Shown here in pieces: positions 1 to 4,882 of a DNA stretch of 6,043 bases. Origin of the DNA: Cyclobacteriaceae bacterium (lineage in GTDB: Bacteria > Bacteroidota > Bacteroidia > Cytophagales > Cyclobacteriaceae); contig JAOUKJ010000273.1 of assembly GCA_029882675.1 (NCBI GenBank), positions 1 to 6,043 on the forward strand, given 5' to 3'. Positions within the stretch are counted from its first letter, which is position 1. Every line of letters begins with the position of its first letter. The notes under the pieces were generated by a model that ran no database searches, was not told the origin of the DNA, and worked only from the letters and a program-made list of their open reading frames with translations. The position numbers and the translations under genes were made by a program.

Positions 1-229
1 ATTACATGCAGTGCATTTTTATAGTAGATTTTCCGCAAAACAGAATCAGGGAGGGACAGGCCATACATTTTCCAGTGCGCATGCCGTTTTCTGTAATAAT
101 CGAAATACTCATCGTATGTTGTTCGCCCATTAGGAATTTGGCCTTTGTTAAAAGATGTTCCCGGACATGAAGCGTAGAAACAGGCTCATACTCTTCAATG
201 TCCATTACTTCAAGTCGATCCGGTGTTTT
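1..229 (-). pseudogene. Amidohydrolase remnant, N-terminus joined to C-terminus
   Basis: Two reading frames on the minus strand each give recognisable pieces of a Bacteroidota amidohydrolase (Amidohydro_2-like TIM barrel). The first (about 229 to 134) reads KTPDRLEVMDIEEYEPVSTL and ends in TKAKF, the segment that in this family normally precedes the metal-binding (F)xDxHxH strand. The second frame (134 to 3, running off the left edge) reads NGRTTYDEYFDYYRKRHAHW and then MYGLSLPDSVLRKIYYKNAL, the typical C-terminal helix region. The frames are offset by one base at 131-136, and the whole catalytic barrel, normally a few hundred residues, is missing. The simplest reading is an internal deletion that also shifted the frame. 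An ATG at 205 opens the first frame, but no signal peptide is seen, so the 5' end may also be lost. Both fragments are read directly; the family name rests on remembered motifs. Confidence 0.6.
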
Positions 230-257
230 GATATGTGTATAAATATTAATAAATTTG
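227..257 (+). promoter_or_regulatory. Bacteroidota-type promoter of vapBC
   Basis: TTTG at 227-230 and TAAATTTG at 250-257 are separated by 19 bases. This matches the Bacteroidota primary sigma consensus (TTTG at -33, TAnnTTTG at -7). Transcription would start near 262-264, leaving a leader of about 16-18 bases before the vapB ATG at 280. The -33 box touches the 5' end of the divergent amidohydrolase remnant. Confidence 0.65.
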
Positions 258-279
258 TGTATAAGAAAATTGATTGATC

Positions 280-476
280 ATGTACAAACGAACTAATATC
301 GAAATTGATACGGTCCTGCTAAAGGAAGCCATGTCTTTGACAGATTTAAAGACAATAAAAGAGGTTGTACACTATGCACTGAGGAGGTCATAAGCATGAA
401 GAAACGTAAAAGCCTGTTGAAGCTGAAAGGAAAAGTAAAATGGGAGGGTGACCTGGATCAGATGCGGTCAATATGA
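280..476 (+). pseudogene. vapB: VapB-type antitoxin, split into two frames
   Basis: The first frame (280-393, 37 aa) starts MYKRTNIEIDTVLLKEAMSL and ends ALRRS before a TAA. It is the N-terminal ribbon-helix-helix DNA-binding half of a VapB antitoxin (pattern RTNIEID...LLKEAM...KT.KEVV..AL). The second frame (396-476, 26 aa) reads MKKRKSLLKLKGKVKWEGDL then DQMRSI. This is the typical VapB tail (KKQ..LL.LKGK..WEGDL..MR), which wraps around the VapC toxin. Restoring one base within about 388-398 would rejoin the halves with the usual 17 residues between ALR and KGK, so a single-base deletion is the simplest explanation. The second frame has its own ATG two bases after the TAA and an AGGAGG eight bases upstream, so both halves might still be translated. 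Its stop overlaps the vapC start (ATGA, 473-476). The family is clear; whether the antitoxin still functions is open. Confidence 0.75.
382..387 (+). promoter_or_regulatory. Shine-Dalgarno for the vapB second half
   Basis: A perfect AGGAGG lies eight bases before the ATG at 396 and inside the last codons of the first vapB frame. Most Bacteroidota genes, including the neighbours here, lack such a site. It could permit stop-restart translation of the toxin-binding half, or it may be a coincidence of two Arg AGG codons. Confidence 0.4.
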
Positions 477-850
477 AAAAACCTTTACTCGTGGATACCA
501 GTGTCTGGATTTGCTTTTTCAACGGTATAAATTGTCCGGAAACAGACCTGTTGTCAACTTATCTTGAGCAAGATGGCCCGATTTATATTTGCCCTACGAT
601 ACTTCAGGAAGTTTTACAGGGGATTCGAGACGATAAACAATACGCAGAGGTCAGGGAATATTTACTGGCATTACCTATTTTAAATGATGATGGAGTAGAG
701 ATGGCTTTATCAGCCGCCGGTCTGTACAGGTCTTTAAGAAAAAAAGGAAAGACGATCAGAAAGAGTAACGATTGCCTGATTGCTCAATACGCGATAAAAC
801 ACGGCCTGAAGGTATTGCACCGGGACAGGGACTTTGATCTGTTGATGTAA
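473..850 (+). CDS. vapC: VapC-type PIN-domain ribonuclease toxin
   Basis: This 125-aa protein fills the whole PIN-domain length usual for VapC. VapC toxins are Mg2+-dependent endoribonucleases that cut structured RNAs such as tRNA or rRNA and are neutralised by VapB. The acidic active-site residues are visible in order: Asp8 in LLVDTSVWI, Glu46 in ILQEVLQG, Asp100 in SNDCLIA, and Asp118 in the HRDRDFD motif near the C-terminus (Asp120 and Asp122 follow). The ATG overlaps the vapB tail stop by four bases (ATGA), indicating translational coupling in one operon driven by the promoter at 227-257. The frame is intact with no missing catalytic residue. The preceding antitoxin is broken or split, so an active toxin without a functional antitoxin would be hard to maintain. 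Either the split VapB works, a related VapB elsewhere protects the cell, or expression is low. Confidence 0.93.
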   Translation: MKKPLLVDTSVWICFFNGINCPETDLLSTYLEQDGPIYICPTILQEVLQGIRDDKQYAEVREYLLALPILNDDGVEMALSAAGLYRSLRKKGKTIRKSNDCLIAQYAIKHGLKVLHRDRDFDLLM

Positions 851-950
851 ATGAATCCGGGGAAATAAACAATTCAAAAATTCACATCTCACTTAGTGAT
901 CTATTTCTTTTTCCTTTCATTATATTCGATTTCCAATAATTTGACAGTGA

Positions 951-1064
951 ATGAACAGGATTAAAGAAGAACTTGAGGCAAAGGGAGTAAAACAAACATG
1001 GCTATCAGAAAAGCCGGGAAAAAGCTATAATATTGAGGACCGCCATCACTGTTTTTGGGGCTGA
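951..1064 (+). pseudogene. XRE-family helix-turn-helix regulator fragment
   Basis: The 37-codon frame starts MNRIKEELEAKGVKQTWLSE. It closely follows the opening of the small Bacteroidota Cro/C1-type (HTH_XRE) regulators, whose pattern is MNRIKE.L...G.KQTWLAEKLGKSYN. The match continues to KPGKSYN (residues 21-27), with Pro22 replacing the usual Leu inside the helix-turn-helix. It then changes to unrelated sequence (IEDRHH...) and stops at TGA 1062-1064. The usual length is about 65-75 aa, so the recognition-helix end and the rest of the domain are absent. The helix-breaking proline and truncation argue for a dead fragment. Whether it once belonged to the vapBC block or to another mobile gene cannot be told. 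Confidence 0.6.
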
Positions 1065-1129
1065 AGTACTTTGTTAATGATTTAGGCAAAGAGATGTACA
1101 CAGGAAATGGTGTTTCGGTTAGGGTACAT

Positions 1130-1153
1130 TATTTAACATTATAAAAGGACTGA
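1130..1153 (+). repeat. Dispersed TTAACATAA repeat, left copy
   Basis: The 24 bases at 1130-1153 match 4714-4737 at 23 positions (the only difference is T1140 versus A4724). They share the core of the large repeat array at 4883-5382. A weaker likeness continues about 35 bases further in both copies (for example GTAGAGGCC versus GAAGAGGCT). Confidence 0.6.
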
Positions 1154-1250
1154 ACGCGTTTTATTTACCGACGGAAGGGTAGAGGCCTTAAAAGATCGTC
1201 GTCATCTAAAATCTCAAATCTATCATCTCATATCTATTCAAAATAGGTTT

Positions 1251-1274
1251 TTATTTAAGTACTTATTTACGTAT
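1251..1274 (+). promoter_or_regulatory. Possible operator upstream of yefM
   Basis: Two adjacent 12-base direct repeats, TTATTTAAGTAC (1251-1262) and TTATTTACGTAT (1263-1274), differ at two positions. They contain the palindromes TAAGTACTTA (1256-1265) and TACGTA (1268-1273). YefM-type antitoxins repress their own operon by binding short palindromes with a GTAC core, and the location 23-46 bases before the yefM start fits. No TAnnTTTG promoter box could be identified here, so this remains a candidate. Confidence 0.35.
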
Positions 1275-1296
1275 TTTTATTAGAAACAACAATAAA

Positions 1297-1548
1297 ATGA
1301 AAGTAGTAAACTATACAGACCTGAGGGTAAACCTGAAGAAATGGCTGGATCTGGTGGTTGACGACGTAGAGGAATTGATCATCAAGCGCAAAGACAACAA
1401 GGATTTGGTTCTGGTGTCACTGGAGGAGTACAATTCGTTAAAGGAAACGAGCTACCTGTTGCAGGGCAAAAACCGTGAGGTGCTGATGAAGAGCCTGGAA
1501 GAACTGAAATCCGGCCGGACAGAAGAACATAAGCTGGCGGAGGATTGA
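1297..1548 (+). CDS. yefM: YefM-type (Phd/YefM) antitoxin
   Basis: This 83-aa protein matches the usual length of YefM antitoxins. The N-terminal part (MKVVNYTDLRVNLKKWLDLV, then EELIIKRKDNKDLVLVSLEEYNS) has the Phd/YefM DNA-binding fold pattern. The segment SLEEYNSLKETSYLL (about residues 41-55) is the family hallmark, close to SLEEYNSLEETAYLL of E. coli YefM. The charged C-terminal tail (about 60-83) would be the disordered region that binds and inhibits YoeB. YefM with YoeB represses its own operon. The stop overlaps the TTG start of the toxin gene by two bases (TTGA, 1545-1548), a tightly coupled arrangement. There is no Shine-Dalgarno before the ATG, as is usual in this phylum. The gene appears intact. 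Confidence 0.93.
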   Translation: MKVVNYTDLRVNLKKWLDLVVDDVEELIIKRKDNKDLVLVSLEEYNSLKETSYLLQGKNREVLMKSLEELKSGRTEEHKLAED

Positions 1549-1799
1549 AGATCATCTGGACCCGTACAGCCTGGAAAGACTACATATACTGGCAATCGAC
1601 CGACAAGAAAAAGGTAAAGCGAATTAATGAACTGATCAAGGCAACCCTCCGGGAACCGTTCTCAGGAATTGGCAATCCCGAGCCTTTAAAGCATGATTTA
1701 CAAGGATTCTGCTCAAGACGGATAGACAGCGTACACCGGTTGGTTTATGCGTACAGGGAAGGGGCTTTGGAGGTGATTGGTTGTAGATATCATTATTAA
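1545..1799 (+). CDS. yoeB: YoeB-type mRNA interferase toxin
   Basis: The 84-aa protein has exactly the length of E. coli YoeB. YoeB is a RelE-superfamily endoribonuclease that enters the ribosomal A site and cleaves mRNA during translation. The catalytic positions line up with E. coli numbering: Glu46 in GNPEPLKH, Arg65 in VHRLVY, and His83 and Tyr84 in the terminal CRYHY. The start is an unusual TTG at 1545, chosen because it yields the family-typical MKIIWTRTAW and overlaps the yefM stop; no ATG fits. The SRRI segment before the HRLVY strand is also typical. Expression is coupled to yefM, and a hairpin 13 bases after the stop probably ends the operon. The frame is complete and all key residues are present, so this is likely a functional toxin. 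Confidence 0.95.
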   Translation: MKIIWTRTAWKDYIYWQSTDKKKVKRINELIKATLREPFSGIGNPEPLKHDLQGFCSRRIDSVHRLVYAYREGALEVIGCRYHY

Positions 1800-1811
1800 A
1801 CCCGGAACATT

Positions 1812-1837
1812 CAAAATACCCAAGGTTGGGTATTTGA
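1812..1837 (+). terminator. Hairpin after yoeB, probable terminator
   Basis: AAATACCCAA (1814-1823) and TTGGGTATTT (1826-1835) form a perfect 10-bp stem with a tiny GG gap. It extends by TCA/TGA with a one-base bulge. It begins 13 bases after the yoeB stop and is followed by the weakly T-rich ATTGTTTATGG. Its position suggests transcription termination or attenuation between the toxin operon and the metallohydrolase gene. Confidence 0.5.
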
Positions 1838-1895
1838 ATTGTTTATGGCATCATCGAACTTGTACTTCTAAACTATCATTAAATGTTATGCAAGT

Positions 1896-1900
1896 AGGAG
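1896..1900 (+). promoter_or_regulatory. Ribosome binding site choosing the MBL start
   Basis: AGGAG ends five bases before ATG 1906 and supports this start over the in-frame ATG at 1888, which has no such site. Shine-Dalgarno use is uncommon in this phylum, so the evidence is only moderate. Confidence 0.45.
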
Positions 1901-1905
1901 ACCAG

Positions 1906-3405
1906 ATGTTCATAAGTTACCCCTCAGCTGTTCAGTATAAAACCAAAGGCAATGATACCGACACCAAGGGCAAAACAGGGATCAACCAACTCATATGGGG
2001 CGACTGGGCTAGAATAGACCGATTATCAGGAAATTGGGTCGAAGTATTTTCACGAAGAAAAACAGGTTGGGTAAGAAAGGAACAGTTACAAACCGATCGC
2101 TTGCTAGAAGTGAATTTTGTAGACATCGGGCAAGGGGATGGTTGTCATATCCAAACACCTCAAGACCGTGCTATAGTAATTGATGCTGGGGAGGAAGATA
2201 ACATGTACCGCTTCCTGCGTTGGCGATTTGGTAAGTTTAGCAGTCCGTTCAAATTCGAATCCTTTATTATGAGTCATCCTGATAAAGACCATTATTATGG
2301 CTTTAAACATCTTTTTGAAGATAAACATGTACATGTAGAGAAGGTTTATCACAACACTATTATTGAACAAGTTAAAGGGGGTAAAAGTACTTTAGGATCT
2401 GAGGTGAAAATAGGAAAAAAAAAGTATCTTAATAGTCTTGTACAAACTCTAAATGAATTGAAAGCGATCACTGAGAGTGCCGCAAAAAGGGGTAGGCGGT
2501 TATATCCAAACATGCTCAATGATGCGATAAAATCAGGAAGAGTAGAAGATGTGATAGGATTACTTGCAAGCGATGATTATAAACAAAGTAAGTACATGGA
2601 TGGGTACAGTCCTGATGACCAAAATGGGTTTACAATGAAGTTGCTTGGGCCAGTGCCAAAAAAACTGGATAATGGAAAATTGGTTCTACCTAAATTTTCA
2701 AGCACAGGCTATACCAAGAATGGCCACTCAGTAGTAATCCTTTTAGAAATTGGTTCAATCAAAATGTTGTTAGGTGGGGATCTGAACGAACCTTCCCAAG
2801 AATACCTATTAGAACATTATACCGGTTTGGATCCTCAACCAAGAACACCAGAAGAAGAAGAATTTCTGGTAAACGAAGGCAAAAAATACTTTGGGGTAGA
2901 TGTTGTTAAAGCATGCCATCATGGTAGTGCACATATCCTACCCGCCTTTTTAAAGGCTACCAACACTTTGGTGACTGTAGTATCCAGCGGTGACAATGAA
3001 CCTCATTCCCATCCACGACCAGATACTTTGGGTTTATTGGGTAAATTTAGCCGATCCGAAAGACCGTTGATTTTTTCTACAGAACTGGCCAGGTCGGGTA
3101 ATGAACATATCAAACACCCTAACATAGTAAGGCGCGAACTACGCACAGACATTGACAAATATTCTGCTATCATCAACAACCCCAATGCAACTGCAAGTCA
3201 AAAGCAAAAAGCAAGTGATAAGCTTGAAGAAAAGCTAGAGGTCATCCAACGCACTGTGTCAAATTATGGCATGATCAATATTCGTACAGATGGTCATAAG
3301 ATGATCATTGCTCAACGCTTGGAACGTGAACGTTCTAAATCCAAACGTTGGGATATTTACCAATTTGAGGTTGATGTGCATGGGCGACTTAAGTATGTTC
3401 ATTGA
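1906..3405 (+). CDS. SH3-like plus ComEC-type MBL hydrolase
   Basis: From ATG 1906 the protein has 499 aa. Residues about 8-61 look like a bacterial SH3 domain (LIWGDWARIDRLSGNWVEV, ending GWVRKEQL). The rest is a metallo-beta-lactamase domain of the ComEC/Rec2 type. It shows FVDIGQGDG (71-79), IDAGEE (Asp93), SHPDKDHYYG (His124, Asp126, Asp128, His129), GGDLN (Asp292), ACHHGS (His338/339) and HSHPRPD near 367-373. All expected metal ligands are therefore present, in the HxDxDH form used by ComEC. A Lys-rich insertion lies at about 157-241 and a helical basic tail at about 425-490. There is no signal peptide or membrane helix, so the competence channel is absent and the protein is probably cytoplasmic. 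Related domains act as nucleases or phosphodiesterases; the substrate here is unknown. The start is chosen by AGGAG at 1896-1900; ATG 1888 or TTG 1777 would extend the frame without adding a recognisable domain. It lies on the same strand as yefM-yoeB. Confidence 0.88.
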   Translation: MFISYPSAVQYKTKGNDTDTKGKTGINQLIWGDWARIDRLSGNWVEVFSRRKTGWVRKEQLQTDRLLEVNFVDIGQGDGCHIQTPQDRAIVIDAGEEDNMYRFLRWRFGKFSSPFKFESFIMSHPDKDHYYGFKHLFEDKHVHVEKVYHNTIIEQVKGGKSTLGSEVKIGKKKYLNSLVQTLNELKAITESAAKRGRRLYPNMLNDAIKSGRVEDVIGLLASDDYKQSKYMDGYSPDDQNGFTMKLLGPVPKKLDNGKLVLPKFSSTGYTKNGHSVVILLEIGSIKMLLGGDLNEPSQEYLLEHYTGLDPQPRTPEEEEFLVNEGKKYFGVDVVKACHHGSAHILPAFLKATNTLVTVVSSGDNEPHSHPRPDTLGLLGKFSRSERPLIFSTELARSGNEHIKHPNIVRRELRTDIDKYSAIINNPNATASQKQKASDKLEEKLEVIQRTVSNYGMINIRTDGHKMIIAQRLERERSKSKRWDIYQFEVDVHGRLKYVH

Positions 3406-3433
3406 CGCGAAGCCGAAACAAGCTACCCTTAAG

Positions 3434-3457
3434 CTCACTTCGACTACGCTAAGTGAG
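3434..3457 (+). terminator. Hairpin downstream of the MBL gene
   Basis: CTCACTT (3434-3440) and AAGTGAG (3451-3457) pair as a 7-bp stem around a 10-base loop, CGACTACGCT. It starts 28 bases after the MBL stop. There is no T tract, so it may instead be one of the short intergenic palindromes frequent in Bacteroidota. Confidence 0.35.
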
Positions 3458-3572
3458 TGGATTGTATTGCTAATATTCCTTAGATGTTATACGATGTTAC
3501 TGTATTATATCTGCCCGAAGAGGTGAATCGAAGGCGGGTTGATATAGCTTGGGGCAGGGATATATAAAATTA

Positions 3573-3593
3573 ATATCTCATGTAGTGAGATAT
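3573..3593 (+). repeat. Short inverted repeat
   Basis: ATATCTCA (3573-3580) and TGAGATAT (3586-3593) are perfect inverted arms around TGTAG. This lies in the AT-rich stretch between the MBL gene and the small ORF at 3651. A second AT-only inverted repeat sits at 3628-3636/3641-3649. Either could be a terminator or operator; neither can be assigned. Confidence 0.35.
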
Positions 3594-3650
3594 ATCCATT
3601 CCTATTCATTAATTTTAATTTCATTACTTTTAATTTTGATAAATTAAAAA

Positions 3651-3839
3651 GTGGGTGAACAGTACTATACTGAAAACCTGAAGGAGACAAAGGAAGCTTT
3701 TTTGGAACGAATGGACAGGCTTTTTAAAGATGTTCTGGACCGGTTCGACCTGTCAACCAGAATTGATACGGATGAAAGGAAGGTGAAACCAAGAGGGATT
3801 GTCAACCCTGAAATTGTTCTCACACAAAGTTTTGTATGA
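3651..3839 (+). CDS. Small charged hypothetical protein, possibly a remnant
   Basis: The 62-codon frame opens with GTG at 3651, directly after an in-frame TAA at 3645. An internal ATG at 3711 is an alternative start. The sequence is highly charged and likely helical in its first half (MGEQYYTENLKETKEAFLER, followed by MDRLFKDVLDRF). It then turns into a less regular tail ending PEIVLTQSFV. There is no signal peptide, membrane segment or recognised motif. The codon choices and amphipathic pattern look protein-like rather than random. A TAATTTTG box at 3631-3638 resembles a Bacteroidota -7 element, but no TTTG stands at the expected -33 distance and it would leave no leader before the GTG. It could be a genuine small gene or the leftover piece of a larger one. 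I do not recognise the family. Confidence 0.35.
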   Translation: MGEQYYTENLKETKEAFLERMDRLFKDVLDRFDLSTRIDTDERKVKPRGIVNPEIVLTQSFV

Positions 3840-3871
3840 TGCCCCTGCCTTGTACGCATGAAATGATAATT

Positions 3872-3899
3872 TTAAACTCGTCGAATTCGACGGGTTTAA
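3872..3899. repeat. Long palindrome centred on GAATTC, copy 1
   Basis: Fourteen bases on each side of the centre (between 3885 and 3886) are complementary, with a single T/G exception at 3878/3893. The arms read TTAAAC.CGTCGAA and back. It lies between the small ORF and the KilA-N fragment. It could be a terminator stem for the former or an operator for the latter. Confidence 0.55.
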
Positions 3900-3983
3900 G
3901 GCATCTGAATTTGATCCGTTTTGAATAAAATAGGGCAAATATTAATCAGATAGATTATTATTACTACATAAACTCATTACCTG

Positions 3984-4235
3984 ATGACAAAGAGCAAAAC
4001 TATTGAAGTAAAGGGCAGCAAAATCACGGTTATTTCAAATAAAGAGCTGGATTTCATCTCTCTTACTGATATGGTTCGTCATTTTGAAGAGGGGTCTGTA
4101 TTGATTGAAAAGTGGCTTAGAAATAAAAATACGATTGAATTTATTGGTATTTGGGAGCAGATTAATAATAAGGAGTTTAATTCCCCCGAATTCGAGGGAA
4201 TTAAAAGTGAAGCAGGACTGAACAGGTTCTTATGA
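3984..4235 (+). pseudogene. KilA-N domain protein, truncated
   Basis: The 83-codon frame starts MTKSKTIEVKGSKITVISNK and continues with ISLTDMVRHF, EKWLRNKNTIEFIGIWEQIN and FEGIKSEAGLNRF. This is the N-terminal half of a KilA-N domain (family pattern: SLTDM, WLRN.NT.EF.G.WE, F..IK..AG.N), a DNA-binding module of phage and mobile-element proteins. Family members are usually 200 or more residues and continue beyond AGLN with a segment like SVKEW(V/I). Here a TGA follows FL at 4233-4235, and no further KilA-N sequence appears in the other frames. The gene has lost its C-terminal half, and what remains would not form a full domain. It abuts the nuclease-like remnant starting at 4222. The start ATG fits the family N-terminus; no Shine-Dalgarno is seen. 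Confidence 0.7.
4176..4205. repeat. Long palindrome centred on GAATTC, copy 2
   Basis: Inside the KilA-N coding fragment, 14 of 15 base pairs are complementary around the centre between 4190 and 4191. The only mismatch is 4186/4195. Aligned on the shared centre with 3871-3900, the two 30-base stretches agree at 21 positions, including CGAATTCGA and outer TTTAA/TTAA. Confidence 0.55.
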
Positions 4236-4620
4236 TGATTCTAGTAATTTAATCTGCGCGATTGAAATAGTTGTAACCAATCCGGTCTCTGAAGAGAAGA
4301 GGGGACTTTATGAAGAAAACAAGTTGAAGTGCTTATCGATTGACTTGAGTGATTTCTACGGAAATCCAAGTAAAAAAGAGGCAATTTAGAATCAAGTAAG
4401 TATTGAAGTTTTAAAAAGTGTAAGATGTAAGGAATGGATTTGGAGAGATAAAAAAATACCAGAAATTGAAGGATTAGTAGAAGACTATAAAAAGACACAG
4501 ACTGAATCCAATAAAACAAATTATGACATAAATCCACTTTGGATTGCTATTGCTACTGTAGTAGGATATGCTTTTCGCAAGCCAATCTTAAACTTCATCA
4601 AGAAGCTTTTTAAAGGATAA
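4222..4620 (+). pseudogene. Nuclease-like (possibly CoiA-like) protein remnant
   Basis: One frame with an internal amber codon (TAG, 4387-4389) gives protein-like sequence on both sides. Before it: ICAIEIVVTNPVSEEKRGLY, then KLKCLSIDLSDFYGNPSKKE. After it: a Lys/Glu-rich part (VSIEVLKSVRCKEWIW), then NPLWIAIATVVGYAF, a hydrophobic stretch of about 14 residues, and a basic end, FIKKLFKG. The pattern (V/I)AIEIVVT...EEK......L..L.IDLS is one I associate with the nuclease-like domain of CoiA-related proteins. There the Glu of IEIVVT would be part of a PD-(D/E)xK-type core. This assignment is tentative. No start codon or N-terminal region is present; the frame begins after TGA 4219-4221, inside the KilA-N fragment. 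Missing N-terminus plus amber codon mark it as a pseudogene. The region 4621-4713 after it holds only a 24-codon ATG frame (4651-4725) that I cannot assign. Confidence 0.45.
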
Positions 4621-4713
4621 TATTATGTTGAAGCGAATCCTTTTAACAATATGGCTGCCAATAAAATTAAAGTTAAGTATAACCAAGTCAAAAAGTCATC
4701 GGAGGGATTCCTC

Positions 4714-4737
4714 TATTTAACATAATAAAAGGACTGA
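4714..4737 (+). repeat. Dispersed TTAACATAA repeat, right copy
   Basis: It matches 1130-1153 at 23 of 24 positions in the same orientation. Its first 14 bases, TATTTAACATAATA, recur exactly as the reverse complement at 5361-5374. That links the single copies with the array that follows. Confidence 0.6.
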
Positions 4738-4784
4738 GCACCTGAAAGTAGAGCAAGGCAGGGAAGAGGCTATTCGTAGGTAGG

Positions 4785-4803
4785 GACTACGCGCTTAGTA
4801 GTC
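4785..4803 (+). repeat. Short inverted repeat
   Basis: GACTAC (4785-4790) and GTAGTC (4798-4803) pair around GCGCTTA. No gene depends on it visibly. Confidence 0.3.
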
Positions 4804-4882
4804 ACATCTGGAGTAGTTTTTAAATTCATTAGTACTCTTTAAATGGACTCGAAGCTGGATTAGGTATAAGTCGCATAGAGAT

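Larger units (their letters stand above)
1065..1296. other. Gene-poor spacer between XRE fragment and yefM
   Basis: No convincing gene is seen. The stretch holds one degenerate copy of the TTAACATAA repeat (1130-1153) and then a low-complexity run at about 1201-1240 rich in ATCT/ATCTCA motifs. AT-rich sequence leads into yefM. The earlier spacer 851-950, after vapC, contains only a short palindrome (TCACTTAGTGA, 889-899) followed by a T-rich run, which could be a weak terminator. Confidence 0.5.

Noticed and set aside
473..850. vapC as a dead gene because its antitoxin is broken.
   Set aside because: The toxin frame is full length with all four acidic catalytic positions and an intact overlapping start, so it is annotated as a normal CDS.
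1215..1243. Minus-strand promoter (CAAATCTA with CAAA downstream).
   Set aside because: The spacing is 17 rather than about 19-21, it lies in low-complexity ATCT-rich sequence, and no minus-strand gene follows.
1150..1281. Frame reading TERVLFTDGRVEALKDR, resembling protein.
   Set aside because: It has no start, ends in low-complexity AT-rich sequence and is explained by the dispersed DNA repeat plus chance.
1777..1905. N-terminal extension of the MBL protein from TTG 1777 or ATG 1888.
   Set aside because: The extra residues overlap yoeB and the hairpin, show no domain-like pattern, and ATG 1906 has a good ribosome binding site and leads directly into the SH3-like domain.
1932..3185. Minus-strand open frames within the MBL gene (1932-2126, 2104-2370, 3003-3185).
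   Set aside because: They are antisense shadows of a well-supported coding region, with no motifs.
4241..4537. Minus-strand 98-codon frame rich in Leu, Phe and Ser.
   Set aside because: It is antisense to the nuclease-like remnant; its apparent hydrophobicity comes from reversed Lys/Glu-rich codons.
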